Notes: generated by a model not told the origin, from the sequence alone. A DNA stretch of 64,000 bases from Hyalella azteca (GCF_000764305.2 NW_025941478.1:62001-126000); one strand, 5' to 3'; numbered from the stretch's first letter, positions 1 through 12,700 are shown. Program-made: numbers and translations.

Positions 1-593
1 NNNNNNNNNNNNNNNNNNNNNNNNNNNNNNNNNNNNNNNNNNNNNNNNNNNNNNNNNNNNNNNNNNNNNNNNNNNNNNNNNNNNNNNNNNNNNNNNNNNN
101 NNNNNNNNNNNNNNNNNNNNNNNNNNNNNNNNNNNNNNNNNNNNNNNNNNNNNNNNNNNNNNNNNNNNNNNNNNNNNNNNNNNNNNNNNNNNNNNNNNNN
201 NNNNNNNNNNNNNNNNNNNNNNNNNNNNNNNNNNNNNNNNNNNNNNNNNNNNNNNNNNNNNNNNNNNNNNNNNNNNNNNNNNNNNNNNNNNNNNNNNNNN
301 NNNNNNNNNNNNNNNNNNNNNNNNNNNNNNNNNNNNNNNNNNNNNNNNNNNNNNNNNNNNNNNNNNNNNNNNNNNNNNNNNNNNNNNNNNNNNNNNNNNN
401 NNNNNNNNNNNNNNNNNNNNNNNNNNNNNNNNNNNNNNNNNNNNNNNNNNNNNNNNNNNNNNNNNNNNNNNNNNNNNNNNNNNNNNNNNNNNNNNNNNNN
501 NNNNNNNNNNNNNNNNNNNNNNNNNNNNNNNNNNNNNNNNNNNNNNNNNNNNNNNNNNNNNNNNNNNNNNNNNNNNNNNNNNNNNNNNNNNNN
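1..593. other. Assembly gap (N)
   Basis: Bases 1-593 are all N. The first real bases fall inside a 22-bp tandem array, so the gap probably reflects failure to assemble through that array. Confidence 0.99.
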
Positions 594-907
594 GCTCCAT
601 TAGGTTACCATTACAGGCTCCATTAGCTTACCATTACAGACTCCATTAGGTTACCATTACAGGCTCCATTAGGTTACCATTACAGGCTCCATTAGGTTAC
701 CATTACAGGCTCCATTAGGTTACCATTACAGGCTCCATTAGGTTACCATTACTGTCTCCATTAGGTTACCATTACAGGCTTCATTAGGTTACCTTTACAG
801 GCTCCATTAGGTTACCATTACTGGCTCCATTAGGTTACCATTACAGGCTCCATTAGGAGATTAGGTTACCATTACAGGCTCCATTAGGTTACCATTACAG
901 GTCCATT
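594..907. repeat. Minisatellite, 22-bp unit, about 14 copies
   Basis: Head-to-tail copies of a unit containing ccattaggttaccattaca, few mismatches, one copy extended by aggagatt. It continues into the gap on the left, so the true copy number is unknown. Confidence 0.95.
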
Positions 908-1080
908 AACCGCGGGATGACAACAAGGGAGCAGGAGACATGAAGGGGGAAGTATGAAACATGTTCAAAAATGTTCATGTCAAATTAGACTGACGTATAA
1001 GAAATGCTCATGTCAAGTAATACTGACTTATCAGACCAGCATAATCATAGACCCAAAGACATTCAATTGAAACTGCGGAA

Positions 1081-1295
1081 GCATCGTCATATGCATCGTG
1101 AAGCATCGCCATATGCATCGTGAAGCATCGTCATTTGCATCGTGAAGCATCGTCATATGCATCGTGAAGCATCGTCATATGCATCGTGAAGCATCGTCAT
1201 ATGCATCATGAAGCATCGTCATATGCATCATGAAGCATCGTCATATGCATCATGAAGCATCGTCATATCTATCGTGAAGCATCATTTCATGCATC
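1081..1295. repeat. Minisatellite, 22-bp unit, about 10 copies
   Basis: Repeats of gcatcgtgaagcatcgtcat plus two bases. Variants (catcatg for catcgtg) cluster toward the right end, a pattern of local spread of variants within an array. Confidence 0.95.
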
Positions 1296-1299
1296 ATGT

Positions 1300-1990
1300 T
1301 CATTGATGTATAACCCTGAGCGCCGTTATAAAAAGTGCGGGCAAATTAGAGGCTGAACGATCGAAGAGCGGCGCTGAAATAAAGCACCGACTTCCTCAGG
1401 CGGGGCCTCCGCTCCCAAAGTTCACCTCGGATGACAAGCCATGGTGTGTGATATACAATAAAATATATACATAAAATAAATAGCAGTTGAGCCACTAAGT
1501 GTTGCCCGTGATCGATAAATCCTGCAATTTTAGAATCCCGTTATCCCGTATGCTTTTATTCTGCGTACTGTTAATAATAATGAAGCTAAAGTATGCTAAG
1601 TAAAGAAAGACTAGTTCCAACCAAATTTTTTGATGGAACATGGAATTTCTATTTTTCTCTCGTTGACAATTTTGAAGAAAATATTTGGTACCTTTCATAT
1701 TAACTTTATGCGTATCAATGTAATATTGAGTTTCAATTTAGACGCATCGCTACTGCGACACTGCATCGATGAATCGATATTTGTCAGCAACGGCGGTCTC
1801 TTTATGGCACCAGAAGATAGGCTTCGACGTGAACCTTCGCTCTTTATCATTACGCAATAAATTGCATTAATACCTAGCCTACCATCATTGTATTTGAGGA
1901 GTTAAAGATAAACATAAAGATTAAGTTTGTTTGATTTACGTGCGCCTCTCTGTATTGATGCCGCGCTGAGGTGGAGTCCGGACGTCGCAT
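1300..1990. other. Spacer, no gene seen
   Basis: Unique sequence. A TATAAAA lies at 1327-1333 on the plus strand in a GC-richer patch (1321-1440), but there is no clear initiator after it. The short frames around 1500-1860 show no splice-bounded structure and no recognisable product. Confidence 0.5.
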
Positions 1991-2019
1991 ACTAGGCTAG
2001 GTACGTGTTATCTAGGACA

Positions 2020-2300
2020 TCGTAGTAGTTTAAGTAGGTGGTATGTGGAGCATCACACTAGTTTAGGTAGGTGGTATGTAGGGCATCGTACTAATTCAAG
2101 TAGATGGTATGTAGGGCATCGCACTAGTTTAGGCAGATGGTATGTAGTGCATGGCACTAGTCTAGGTAGATGGTATGTAGAACATGACACTCTATTAGGT
2201 AGGTGGTATGTAGAACATGGCACTTTATTAGGTACGTGGTATGTAGGACATTGTACTATATAGTTTATTTAGGTGGTATGTAGGACATCGCGCTAGGCAG
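2020..2300. repeat. Minisatellite, about 34-bp unit, 8 copies
   Basis: Degenerate tandem copies around the core taggtggtatgtagggcatc. Unit length varies by a few bases between copies. Confidence 0.9.
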
Positions 2301-2982
2301 AGTGAGTGTAGTAACGCATTGTAATGTGCAAGAAATTATAGCACATATTATATGAGTAAGGATACTAAGGATACTAAGTATTCTTGACATGAATCTTTCT
2401 CCAAGTTAACATGCGCAGCAAGCAGTTGCGTTGCACTCATGTTAACATGTACGTGAGAACATCATCCAACCATGTTGCTGTTAGTTGACATGTAACTCAA
2501 TGCATGTTAACATGACATATACTAACATTTACCTAATTTTGCTCGAATTTCACGCATGAAATGTTGCACGCTTTGGCCTCAAACATGCCATAACATCTGT
2601 TCCATTTAGGGCAACTTTCTCAACAAGTAAACTTTCCAGCTTTCCTTTTCATTGTCCCCTTTCTTTACCTAGAGTACCTTTCCTCTTCTCCAGTTCTCAA
2701 TTTCCATATATATACTTTCAACAAACCCTTACATATAATATGATTTCCATCATTCCCCTTCATCTATATTACTCCATTCCCTTTATCTTTTTTCTTCGCT
2801 TTTTAAAACATCACATTCCATTCGGTTTCTTAATTTCCAGCCTTTCCCTTTCCTGGACTTTTTCCTTTCCATTCGTTTCCTCTCCCTTCATCATCCTCTT
2901 CACCCACTCACAATATCCACGGACATTCAGACCGGACGTGAGTCAGCAGATATCCAAGACGTCCTTACAAATGATCGGCCGG

Positions 2983-3475
2983 GGGGTCTGTGCTGGAGGT
3001 CTACACAAGTACCACTGGGGTCTGATGTGCTGGAGATTTACACGAGTACCACTGGGGTCTGATGTGCTGGAGGTCTACATGAGTACCACTGGGGTCTGAT
3101 GTGCTGGAGGTCTGCTCGAGTACCACTAAGGTCTGATGTGCTAGAGGTCTGCTAGAGTACCACTGGGGTCTGATGTGCTGGAGGTCTGCTCGAGTACCAC
3201 TGGGGTCTGATGTGCAGGAGGTCTACACGAGTACCGCTGGGGTCTGATGGGCTGTAAGTCTATACGAGTACCACCGGGGTCTGATGTGCTGGAGGTCTAC
3301 ACGAGTACCGCTGGGGTCTGATGTGCTGGAGGTCTACACGAGTACCACTGGGGTCTGATGTGCTGGAGGTCTGCTCGAGTACCACTGGGGTCTGATGTGC
3401 TGGAGGTCTGCACGGACACCACTGGGGTCTGATGTGCTGGAGGTCTGCACGAGTACAACTGGGGTCTGAAGTGTT
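2983..3475. repeat. Minisatellite, 38-bp unit, about 13 copies
   Basis: Tandem copies with cores ggtctgatgtgctggaggtc and gagtaccactgg. Copies differ at a few fixed positions (ctacacg versus ctgctcg). It is preceded by a pyrimidine-rich stretch at 2630-2930. Confidence 0.95.
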
Positions 3476-3589
3476 GATGACATTTACCTAGTTCCTAATT
3501 AATGATTATTAGACGATGAATTGCAGTGCCGCACCTAACTAACGATTGCGCCTCACTGCACCCGGCACACCTCTCACTGCAGAACTTGC

Positions 3590-3835
3590 TGCAGATGCAG
3601 ATGCACTGCACCTACTGTACCTGCCAGGGCACCTTCTACTGCACCTGTCACTGCACCCCTACTGCACCCACTGCACCTGTCACTGCACCCCCTACTGCAC
3701 CTACAACCGCACGCGCCACTGCACCCCTACTGCACCTGTCACTGCACCCCTACAGTACCTACCGCAGCTGTCACTGCACCCCTACTGCAACTACTGCTCA
3801 TACCGCAGCTGCCACATCACCCCTCTTAAGCTACT
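3590..3835. repeat. Degenerate ACTGCACC-rich repeat
   Basis: Irregular tandem copies of actgcacccctactgcacct. Open frames across it are products of the repeat and give Thr/Ala/Pro or His/Leu-rich peptides without domains. Confidence 0.85.
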
Positions 3836-4065
3836 AAGCCACTCGCCACATCGCATCAGTAATTAGCTCCACGCGACAGCCACAAAGCAATAAGTTCATA
3901 TTATCTTCCTACCGCCGAGACCGTCGAGGTCTGGACGAGAGTTTCTCTATTAATTAATCAATTGAGTTTCGGATGAAAATCTTCACGTTTCCGGAACTTG
4001 ATATCTTTCGAAAATTTATCGTTTTTGGCTTCTTTTTCAAAACGTAGATCTGATCAAGGCTAACG

Positions 4066-4585
4066 TCGTGCCAAGTTCGGCTCACCACATGACTGATGCC
4101 ACGCCAAGTTCTGCTCGCCACATGACTGATGCCACGCCATTTTCTGCTCGCCACATGACTGATGTCATGCCAAGTTCTGCTCGCCACATGACTGATGTCA
4201 TGCCAAGTTCTGCTCGCCACATGACTGATGCCATGCCAAGTTCTGCTCGCCACATGACTGATGCCATGCCAAGTTCTGCTCGCCACATGACTGATGCCAT
4301 GCCAAGTTCTGCTCACCACATGACAGATGCCATAGCAAGTTCTGCTCGCCACATGGCTAATGCCATGCCAAGTTCTGCTCGCCACATGACTGATGCCATC
4401 CCAAGTTCTGCTCGCCACTTGACAGATGCCATAGCAAGTTCTGCTCGCTACATGACTTATGCCATGCCAAGTTCTGCTCGCCACAGAACTGATGCCATGC
4501 CAAGTTCTGCTCGCAACAGAACTGATGCCATGGCAAATTCTGCTCGACACATGACTGATGCCATGCCAAGTTCTACTTGCCGAAG
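4066..4585. repeat. Minisatellite, 30-bp unit, about 17 copies
   Basis: Tandem copies of ccaagttctgctcgccacat followed by gactgatgcc. The period is a multiple of three, so several frames on both strands stay open across the array; none shows non-repeat coding sequence. Confidence 0.95.
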
Positions 4586-4899
4586 GCCACGCAATAAAGT
4601 TAACATCCTTGAACAAATAGAGTTAAAATAACAAAACTGATCTACGTTCAATAACAAACTAGTAATCAGCAAATTGCGGCAACACTCAGCAACGAGAACA
4701 AAACACACGTACGCTGGACGTGCGTTCTGTTCTCACAGGAAGACAATATTGTTATCACCGCGCCTTTGTTGTGATCAAATAAAGACACGTCAGCTACGTC
4801 GCTACAAGGACGCTCTCAGGAGCGCGACTGGCCAGAAACTGCGGTGACCTTATCATGGGCACGTTAAATATTACGTGCGTGTAAGTAATTAATAACTCA

Positions 4900-5370
4900 A
4901 TTAATTAGTAATCAATTAATATTTAATACGAATTTTTCACTACGTACATTATATAGAAAATTGAATATTATTATTCAATTATTATAATTTACAAAAGCTG
5001 AAATAATAATTTTAGTAAATCAATTAGTAGTCAATTATTATTTTATTTCAATTTTTCACTGCGCACATTTTATGGAAAATTAAATATTATTATTCAATTA
5101 TTATAATTTACACGAGGTGAAACCATAATTTTAGTAAATCAATTACTAGTTAATTAATATTTTTCTTTAATTTTTCACTGCGCACATTTTATGGAATATT
5201 TAATATTATTATTCAATTATGATTTCACGAGCTGAAATCATAATTTCAGGAAATCAATTACTAGTTAATTAATATTTTATTTGAATTTTTCACTACGCAC
5301 ATTTTATAGAAAATTTATTTTTTTTTCAATTCTTATAATTTACAAAAGCTGAAATCATAATTTCAGTTGC
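4900..5370. repeat. AT-rich tandem repeat, about 120-bp unit, 4 copies
   Basis: The landmark aatttttcactgcgcacat recurs at about 4931, 5050, 5171 and 5284, with the flanking aattattataatttaca and aaatcaattactagttaatt blocks repeated in the same order. The unit is satellite-like in length and base composition, unlike the other arrays nearby. Confidence 0.85.
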
Positions 5371-5580
5371 GTCGAGTAATATGAAAAAAATGCAGGCAGG
5401 CTGGCGCAGGAATGTCCCGCGTGGTCTACAGGAAACGGTCTGCCCCGGGCTGCACAAGAGGGTCTTGCGCAACTGCAGCTCATCGCCTGCAGACCTCGGC
5501 ATGGCGGCACCAAGTCCCTGCAGACCAAGTCCATGCACTGCAGACCCCGGCGTCGATGCATCAAGCTCCTACAGACCAAG

Positions 5581-5765
5581 TCATGACACTGTAGACAGCG
5601 TCATCGCACTACAGACCACGTCAGCACACTGCAGACCACGTCATCGCTCTGCAGACCACGTCATCCCACTGCAGACCACGTCATCGCACTGCAGACCACG
5701 TCATCGCACTGCAGACCACGTCATCGCACTGCAGACCACGTCATCGCACTGCAGACCACGTCATG
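5581..5765. repeat. Minisatellite, 20-bp unit, about 9 copies
   Basis: Nearly perfect copies of ctgcagaccacgtcatcgca, each containing a PstI-like CTGCAG. Degenerate copies extend left to about 5490. Confidence 0.95.
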
Positions 5766-5840
5766 GGGAGGTACCAGTATATTATGAGGAGGTACCAGTA
5801 TATTATGAGGAGGTACCAGTATATCATGAGGAGGTGCCAG
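5766..5840. repeat. Minisatellite, 18-bp unit, 4 copies
   Basis: Copies of gaggtaccagtatattat directly abut the 20-bp array to the left; two unrelated arrays sit end to end. Confidence 0.9.
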
Positions 5841-6034
5841 TACAGGCGGAAACAAATAAAAATGCGGTAGAATGTTGCCCAGTAAGCATTCTGAGTAGCA
5901 CGGCATGGTCAGTTTAATTGACTGTAAACTTTGATTGACTCGCTAATTGCTCATCGTCAGCTAATGTTGGAAAGAATGTGCAGTGTTTGAAGATCGTTTA
6001 TCCTGTTTCATAAAACTTTTAGGACATTCAAGAA

Positions 6035-6180
6035 CTTCACCCAGCACTTCGTCCCAGTTCTACCCTCGTCACTTCAACCCTCGTCACTTCACCCAGCACT
6101 TCGTCCCAGTTCTACCCTCGTCACTTCACCCAGCACTTCGCCCCACTTCTACCCTCGTCACTTCACCCAGCAGCCATCAG
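6035..6180. repeat. Short minisatellite, about 37-bp unit, 4 copies
   Basis: Copies of cttcacccagcacttcgtcc followed by cagttctaccctcgtca. Confidence 0.85.
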
Positions 6181-8090
6181 GGCACTCACCCTAATTACGT
6201 CGTAGCGGCAATTACGTCGCGGCGACGCAATGAAGTCGTTAAGAAAATTGAGAAGTTAGGAGGCCTTCGAAGCCGCTTTTCTGGTCAGAAATCAAAATTT
6301 CAAGCCCAAAAGAAAAAAATATGCCAGAAAATGAAAGAACAGAACGCAACTACGTGGTCATTAACAAAAATGTTTGCTATGATCAATCATCAATTTTAAT
6401 TTGATCAATTTACATCATCAATTTTAAATTCACTCCAATTAACTTTAGAAGGCGCAGCTGTGAAGCCGATGACGTCAGCTGGCATATTTACAGCGCTTAA
6501 AAAAGTTGCTGGTCATATTGTAGGCGTAGAAGTATTGTTTATAGTGTGTATTGAAAATAAATCAACTTTCTGACGTATATTTTCGGGGGCACATTCGCTA
6601 AATAAATAAATAAATAAATATGATAATAAACCCGTCAGTGGCCCCAGACATTAGCGTGTGATCGCATGGCTTGCATCCCCTTACAATATTTAACTGAATT
6701 AAAAGCAGCAGTTAATATAACCATGTCATTAGGCGATAACATTCTCTTCATATCCTCCATTACCATATCGGCATCTCTTGACCTATGACATCTCATTCTA
6801 TGACCTCTTATCCAACTAATTGCAGGATTTATCCTTTATATCCGTTAAGCCTATGAATGAGATCGTTCTTTATTTATTCATATTCTTAGGATTATTGGAA
6901 TTTTAACCGTCGGCCTCTGGCATCAACCAACGTAACCAGAAATAAGTGTAAATATTAATTTTAGGTAATTCTTTAATTAGTCACTTAACGAAATATTTCA
7001 GCGCCACCGTAAATGTAGGGCGCTATAAAACCTGAAACTATGAAGCTCTGAATAATTTGAAATATATAATATAAATATATAAGAATACGTATAAGTAAGA
7101 GGAAGAGATGAGCGTTTTCATCTTTTCGACACCCAGTTTTTTATAATTGTGCTTATAAAACAATTAATAATTTTTTATGAGATGTTACTATGTTTTCATG
7201 TATTTGAATTATAATGAAAATAGGCGTATTTTCTCTAAATCCATGATAAGCTTTTTCCTTAAGCAGCATCATGAATTAAAATGATCAAGTTCTGGATGAC
7301 GTCACTCGACCGCGGTGCCCGGAATTATCGTTCTAAATTTCCTGACCCACTTAACAGTTAGACCCACATTTTACGACGTCAATTGGCAACCAGTAGAACG
7401 GTTTAAAAGTTCATAAGCCCGCAAACTCTGACTTACGCGAGAGAACGGACGAGGTTAGCGTCAAGACATTGATTAGAACACCCGGTAAATGACGTAAAAT
7501 TGGCGGGAATTAGCGCAGATTTCGTTAACTGCTCTGACGAAACCAGCGCTGTTGGCACCGCCCAACGTCATCTGTTTCCAGTGCGGCAAAATGTACCATA
7601 GGAAGATTATTCCCGTTGAAATTGTGACCTGGTCGAATAGTTCCGGCAGAAGTTGCGTCAGTTGCTCCCGCCGAAATTGCGCCATGAACGAATTTTCCAA
7701 ATAAATTGTGCCGTGGCTAAGTTGTACCCACACAAATTGTGCCGCGGCTTAATTGTACCCGCACCAATTTTGACATCAACTTATTTCGCACTCAGAAATT
7801 CTACCCCCAAACAAACACATAGAATGTGAGTTACACCGTACACTATACAGACGCCGTATACTATACAGGCTCATAGAATATGAGTTACGCCGTACACTAT
7901 ATACGCCGTACACTATATGTGAGTTACGCCGTACACTATACAAGGTCTTGCAGAATAGAGTTTACGTAACCAAAACATAGGAGTGACGCAGTCAAGTTTC
8001 CAGCGGTGTTCGCGTTACACGCGCGCTTGTTTCGTTCTTCAGCTCGACGCTTTAGAGAAATAATTGCATTCCGAGACCAGAATGCGCTCT
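6180..8090. other. Spacer, no gene seen
   Basis: Mostly AT-rich unique DNA with an (AATA)n run near 6600 and a short tandem repeat of cgccgtacactata at 7840-7945. Open frames are short and lack splice-bounded structure. A Cys-x2-Cys peptide at 7580 was considered and rejected. Confidence 0.5.
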
Positions 8091-8094
8091 ACAT

Positions 8095-8405
8095 TAAATA
8101 GTTATCATTCGATGCTCTCTATTATATTAATAATTATCATTCAATGCTCTCTAATAAATTAATAATTAGCATTCGATGCTCTGTATAATATTAACGATTA
8201 TCGTTTGATACTTTTCATTATATTGGTAATTATCATTCGATGTTTTCTATTATATTGACTACTATCATTTGATGCTCTCTATTATATTGATGATTATCAT
8301 TTGGTGCTTTCTATTAAATTGATAATTATCATCCGATGTCCTCTATTATACTGATAATTATCATTCGATGCTCACTATTAAATTAATAATTATCATTCGA
8401 ATTAA
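8095..8405. repeat. Minisatellite, about 35-bp unit, 9 copies
   Basis: Diverged AT-rich copies of attatcattcgatgctctct followed by attatattaata. Confidence 0.9.
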
Positions 8406-8534
8406 TAAATGAAATCACCAACGGTTGAACGTCGGGTGCGTGCCTGGGCCGGTCACACGGTTGCATCACACTCAATTTGAAGGCTCAGGTGCGTTTTGCG
8501 GGAATTGATATTTATCAACAAAGAGCATGAGCAC

Positions 8535-8760
8535 AACAACACTGGGACATAATGGCTAATATACATAGACAACACGGCTACAACACGGAACACGGGACAA
8601 CACGGCTACAAGAGAGCAACAACACGGGGACAGCACAGCTGCAACACGGCTGTAACATGGCTAAAACTGCTGCAACACGGAACAACACGGCTACAACACG
8701 GACAACACGGCTACAAGAGAACAATAACACGGCTACAATACAGCGCTAACACAGCAAAAA
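8535..8760. repeat. Irregular ACACGGCTACA repeat
   Basis: Repeated short motif acacggctacaa with spacing that varies between copies. Confidence 0.8.
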
Positions 8761-9420
8761 CACTGTATTTACACCTGCATAAAGGAATAAAAATGCAACA
8801 GGCGTCAATGGATGAGAGCGGAAGAAGCCATTAATTGAAAAGCAATGGTATGAATTTTAAGCTTATTCTTAGAGCGAATAAAGCAAATTTGCTGCAAGCA
8901 ATAATGAATTTCCACCAAAAATTTACCGTGAATAACTTGACCGTAACAATAACAGCTCAGTTGTCTATACAAATTTTTAATGGGTGAAAAAAATATTGTA
9001 TTCTAAATCTATATTTCAATGAAGAAAAAAAACTAATATTAAGCAACTTACTGAAAACTTAAGTTGTGTCCTAAAAAACCAATGGGTGTTTGCAATATAC
9101 CATTTTTTTCGTCATTAACGTGTTAATGCTGGTCGAATTAAAGTAAACAACTGCATAATTAGAAAATCAAAGCGAAAGCATGTGCACAAATTATAATTAA
9201 AGACCAGAACGTCGTTAATGAAAATTAAACTAAAGAGTATATATTATTGCATCAATGAGTGAACATTACAGGAAACCTACCATAGTCTTGAGATGTGTAC
9301 ATAATAAAGGTAGAACCTAACTACATAAATCTCATGATTACGTGAGCCAAGTGAGGAACTCCCAAGACGGTTTCCGCGTATGGCGAAACTGCGAATTTAA
9401 TGGACACCGCTGAGCCGTAA
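8760..9420. other. Spacer, no gene seen
   Basis: AT-rich unique sequence without an extended open frame or recognisable element. Confidence 0.5.
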
Positions 9421-9424
9421 TTAA

Positions 9425-9575
9425 CGAGCCTGCAACCCGTAACACTGCGAGCCTGCAACCCGTCCCTAGAGCCGCAACACTGCGAGCCTGCAACCCGTCC
9501 CTAGAGCCGCTGCAACACTGCGAGCCTGCAACCCGTCCCTAGAGCCGCTGCAACACTGCGAGCCTGCAACCCATC
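9425..9575. repeat. Minisatellite, about 37-bp unit, 4 copies
   Basis: Copies of gagcctgcaacccgtcccta followed by gagccgctgcaacactgc; the first copies lack part of the unit. Confidence 0.9.
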
Positions 9576-9995
9576 TCACGTTAGGAACAACACTCTAACA
9601 AAGGTACGAATGTAAAATTTGTTAATGGGCTAAAAATTTATATTGATATCCAAGACTTACATATTTACAATAAGCGTTTGAGGTCACGAATTTTTTTTTT
9701 TTCAGAAAATTACTTAATGCTTCGTCTTTTTTTATAGAAGCTGGGCTCGGTATAATGCAACCCTTGCATCATGGGGTTAGGTCAGGACTCACTTCCGAAT
9801 TACAAGATGGGGACTCACTTCCGAATGGGGACTCACTTCCGAATTACAAGCAAAATAACAGTCAGAGTTTTCTTCAAATATTAAAAAGTTCGTGTTAAAC
9901 TCTAAACACTTTTTTAAGCAAGTTAACTGGAGCAACTAAACTTCAATGGGTGACGTCATCTGATGACTTCAAAGCTGGCACATGCGTTCCTTATA

Positions 9996-10319
9996 CAGGG
10001 TGACACAAAAAAAACAGAGCTCATAAAAAGTTGAATAATTTCCACAATACTCAAGTAATCCTGTTATTTGTTTCAGATTCATTAAGAAGACGGATTGATC
10101 TAAGAGTCTACCACGTGTGAGCTTCGAGATGCCTTGGACTACAGAGCAAATATCTTTGAGCGGCTGTAGAACAAAGAGTTTTTGTGGTATAGAATTGAGA
10201 TTTTGCAGATGTTGGCTACATAGGTTGTACATAATTCCATAGAATTTTTGTTTCAAACTGAATAAAATTTCAGGAGTTATAAGACTTTTAGTGAGCTCTG
10301 TTTTTTTTGTGTCACCCTG
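9996..10319. mobile_element. MITE with Tc1/mariner-type ends, 324 bp
   Basis: Both ends carry the same inverted repeat: CAGGGTGACACAAAAAAAAC then AGAGCTCA, 28 bp perfect and about 36 bp with mismatches. The element is flanked by TA dinucleotides (9994-9995 and 10320-10321), the target-site duplication of the Tc1/mariner/IS630 superfamily. At 324 bp it is too short for a transposase and the internal frames show no DDE motifs, so it is read as a non-autonomous element. It is the best-supported transposon in the window. Confidence 0.9.
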
Positions 10320-10574
10320 TAGCCTGTCATGCGGGTTTCTGAATTGTTCTCTTACGATTCGAAGTGGTTCAAAGAGTGAACCCTAGAGTCATTGGGTTCA
10401 CCTTTGGGTTCATTTTAGAACCGGCAGGGTCGGAGCATCAAGACGTCCCGCGCTGTCATCCGCAAACGTCGCGAGACAAAACCTAAACCGCGGAACCGTT
10501 CCGAGTTCATCCAATTTCCGGCGCCGAGATCATCCCCCGACCTGGCGTGTCAGGGGTGATCGAGTGCACGCAGA

Positions 10575-10690
10575 TTACTTCGATCACGCGCGCTCTAGAT
10601 CATTCCCAGCATTCGATCTTGCGTTCTACAGATCATTCACAGCATTCGATCTTGCGTACCCTAGATCATTCACAGCATTCGATCCCCTTC
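10575..10690. repeat. Short minisatellite, 33-bp unit, 3-4 copies
   Basis: Copies of agatcattcacagcattcg followed by atcttgcgtaccct. Confidence 0.9.
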
Positions 10691-11384
10691 ATTAATAGCT
10701 ACAGTCTTGTTGGCAAGCTATTCGCACGATCGTTATTTTGACCTTGCATGCGATAGATCATTTCACTTCGTCAATATTCTTCATAAAATACCTTTTTTTG
10801 TTAATCGAGCACACATAGGTCTTTTTAAATTCCAACATAATCTCAACCAAGTTACACACTTTTTCAATTTTCATTCAGGCGCCGCATAAGCAGCATAAAC
10901 AGATCGTTTCACGATTGAGTGGCAGAGGTCACATTTCGGTTGACGATCCAGATCGGTCAATCGGTCACAGTGTAACCGGTAACATTTGAATTGTTATGGA
11001 TCTAATGAAATTATTCATTATGGTAAAACCTGATAACTTCGATATACCGAGCAGTAGAACCGCGACTGCGTATCTATATTTTTCTTCGGCACCAAAGTCA
11101 TATCAGGAGTCGATGGAAACAAGCGATTGCCGAATTAGAGGCCCTCAATCCCGGCAAAAGCGCACCAACAAGAAACAAACACACAAACGAGAGAAACAAA
11201 CTAAATTACAAACAGTTAGGTTTTATAAAATATACGAGAAACATAGAGACTTAAGAATCACACGGTTCAAACACACAACAACGGAGCCATCACGTCACAA
11301 GACAAACATATCAAAATGCGGTGACTTTTAGACTTGGAATAACACGGAACTTCTCGCAGACGTAATATAGGGCACAAATAGGTG

Positions 11385-11795
11385 TAAAGTTGATCCAGCA
11401 AATTGTATAAAGTTGGTCCAGCAAACTAAATGAAGTTGGTCCAGCAAGTTTCATGAAGTTAGCCCAGCAAATTGCATCAAGTTGTCCCAGCAAATTGCTT
11501 GAAGTTGACCCAGCAGGTTGCGTGACGTTGGCCCCGTAATTCACATGAAGTTAGCTCAGCAAATTGCATGAAGTTGGCCCAGCAAACTTCATGAAGTTGT
11601 CCCAGCAGGTTGCGTGATGTTGGCCCCGTAATTCACATGAAGTTAGCTCAGCAAATTGCATGACGTTGGCCCAGTAAATTGCATGAAGTTGGCCCAGTAA
11701 ATTGCGTGAAGGTGGATCAGTAAATTGCGTGAAGGTGGCCCAGTAAATTGCGTGAAGGTGGATCAGTAAATTGCGTGAAGGTGGCCTCAGCAAAT
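11385..11795. repeat. Minisatellite, 23-24-bp unit, about 17 copies
   Basis: Copies of agttggcccagcaaattgca followed by tga, with variants such as gtccag, gatcag and cagtaa. Minus-strand frames over it are repeat products. Confidence 0.95.
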
Positions 11796-12299
11796 GGCAT
11801 GCAATTATTTCAAAAGATTACACAAAATTGACTCCGTATCTTACGTTAAGTTGTATCCGCAGATGTCATGAAGTCCTCTCAACAGATGCCAGGAAATTGG
11901 GCCCTCCAATAAACTAAAATTTCACCCTAAAAGTTGTCTGATCCAACATAGTATCATAAAGTTGGCACTACAAAGAGGCATGAAGATGGCCGTATGTGTG
12001 GGTGTGAAGTTTGGTCGCACAAATTTGTTTATTAAAGACAGGATTGAGGAATTAGTCGTACAGTCGTAGCTGAAGAAACCATAACCGGGCCATCGTTGCC
12101 AGGCCTTCGCCCTGCCCTAAGCCTTATAGAGACCTTGGGCATGGCTACACATCATATGGATAACTACATATGGATAACTCCATGTGAATCATATTGATTT
12201 GTAATATACATAGAACTGTGACATACATGGGCATGTGGACAATTGAAGGTCACGTCAGATATGCCGTTTGGTTTGGCAGCAATACGATGTACAAGGGCG

Positions 12300-12430
12300 A
12301 AGCATTATTGCAGCATTTAAGGTATTTATTGCAGCATTTAGCATGTTTATTTCAGCATTTAAGGTATTCATTGCAGCATATAACGTATTTATTGCAGCAT
12401 TTAGCGTATTCGTTGCAGCAATTACAGCAT
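12300..12430. repeat. Minisatellite, about 23-bp unit, 6 copies
   Basis: Copies of attgcagcatttaaggtatt and variants. Confidence 0.9.
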
Positions 12431-12666
12431 TTTACTATTTTCTTTTTGATGTAGAACACACAGAGCACATTATATCTATATAATTCCACCATATATCTCT
12501 GTACTTGCTCAACACGCTCGTAGTCGAATTCATTGACCAGTCCGACACGTTCTCATAAGTAAGATGTGTGCACTCATTTTTATAATATGTAAAACTTTGA
12601 ACTTCAGCATGTTTTACGTACATCTAGCTTTAAAAATATTGACATAGACTCAACAATAATTTGAAA

Positions 12667-12700
12667 AAAAATATTTCCGCAAATATGCGGAAATATTTTT
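12667..12700. other. Perfect hairpin, 15-bp stem, 4-base loop
   Basis: Arms aaaaatatttccgca and tgcggaaatattttt are exactly complementary around the loop aata. It lies in AT-rich unique DNA with no gene on either side, so no role can be assigned. Confidence 0.7.

Noticed and set aside
594..907. Regular arrays that might suggest CRISPR
   Set aside because: All arrays are head-to-tail repeats without unique spacers, and the sequence is clearly eukaryotic.
3954..4708. Overlapping open frames on both strands, up to 220 codons
   Set aside because: Product of a 30-bp repeat without stop codons.
7550..7735. Plus-strand peptide CFQCGKMYHRK resembling half a zinc finger
   Set aside because: The required His pair is missing, the frame is short, and the region is a diverged tandem of aaattgtgcc-like motifs; a chance match.
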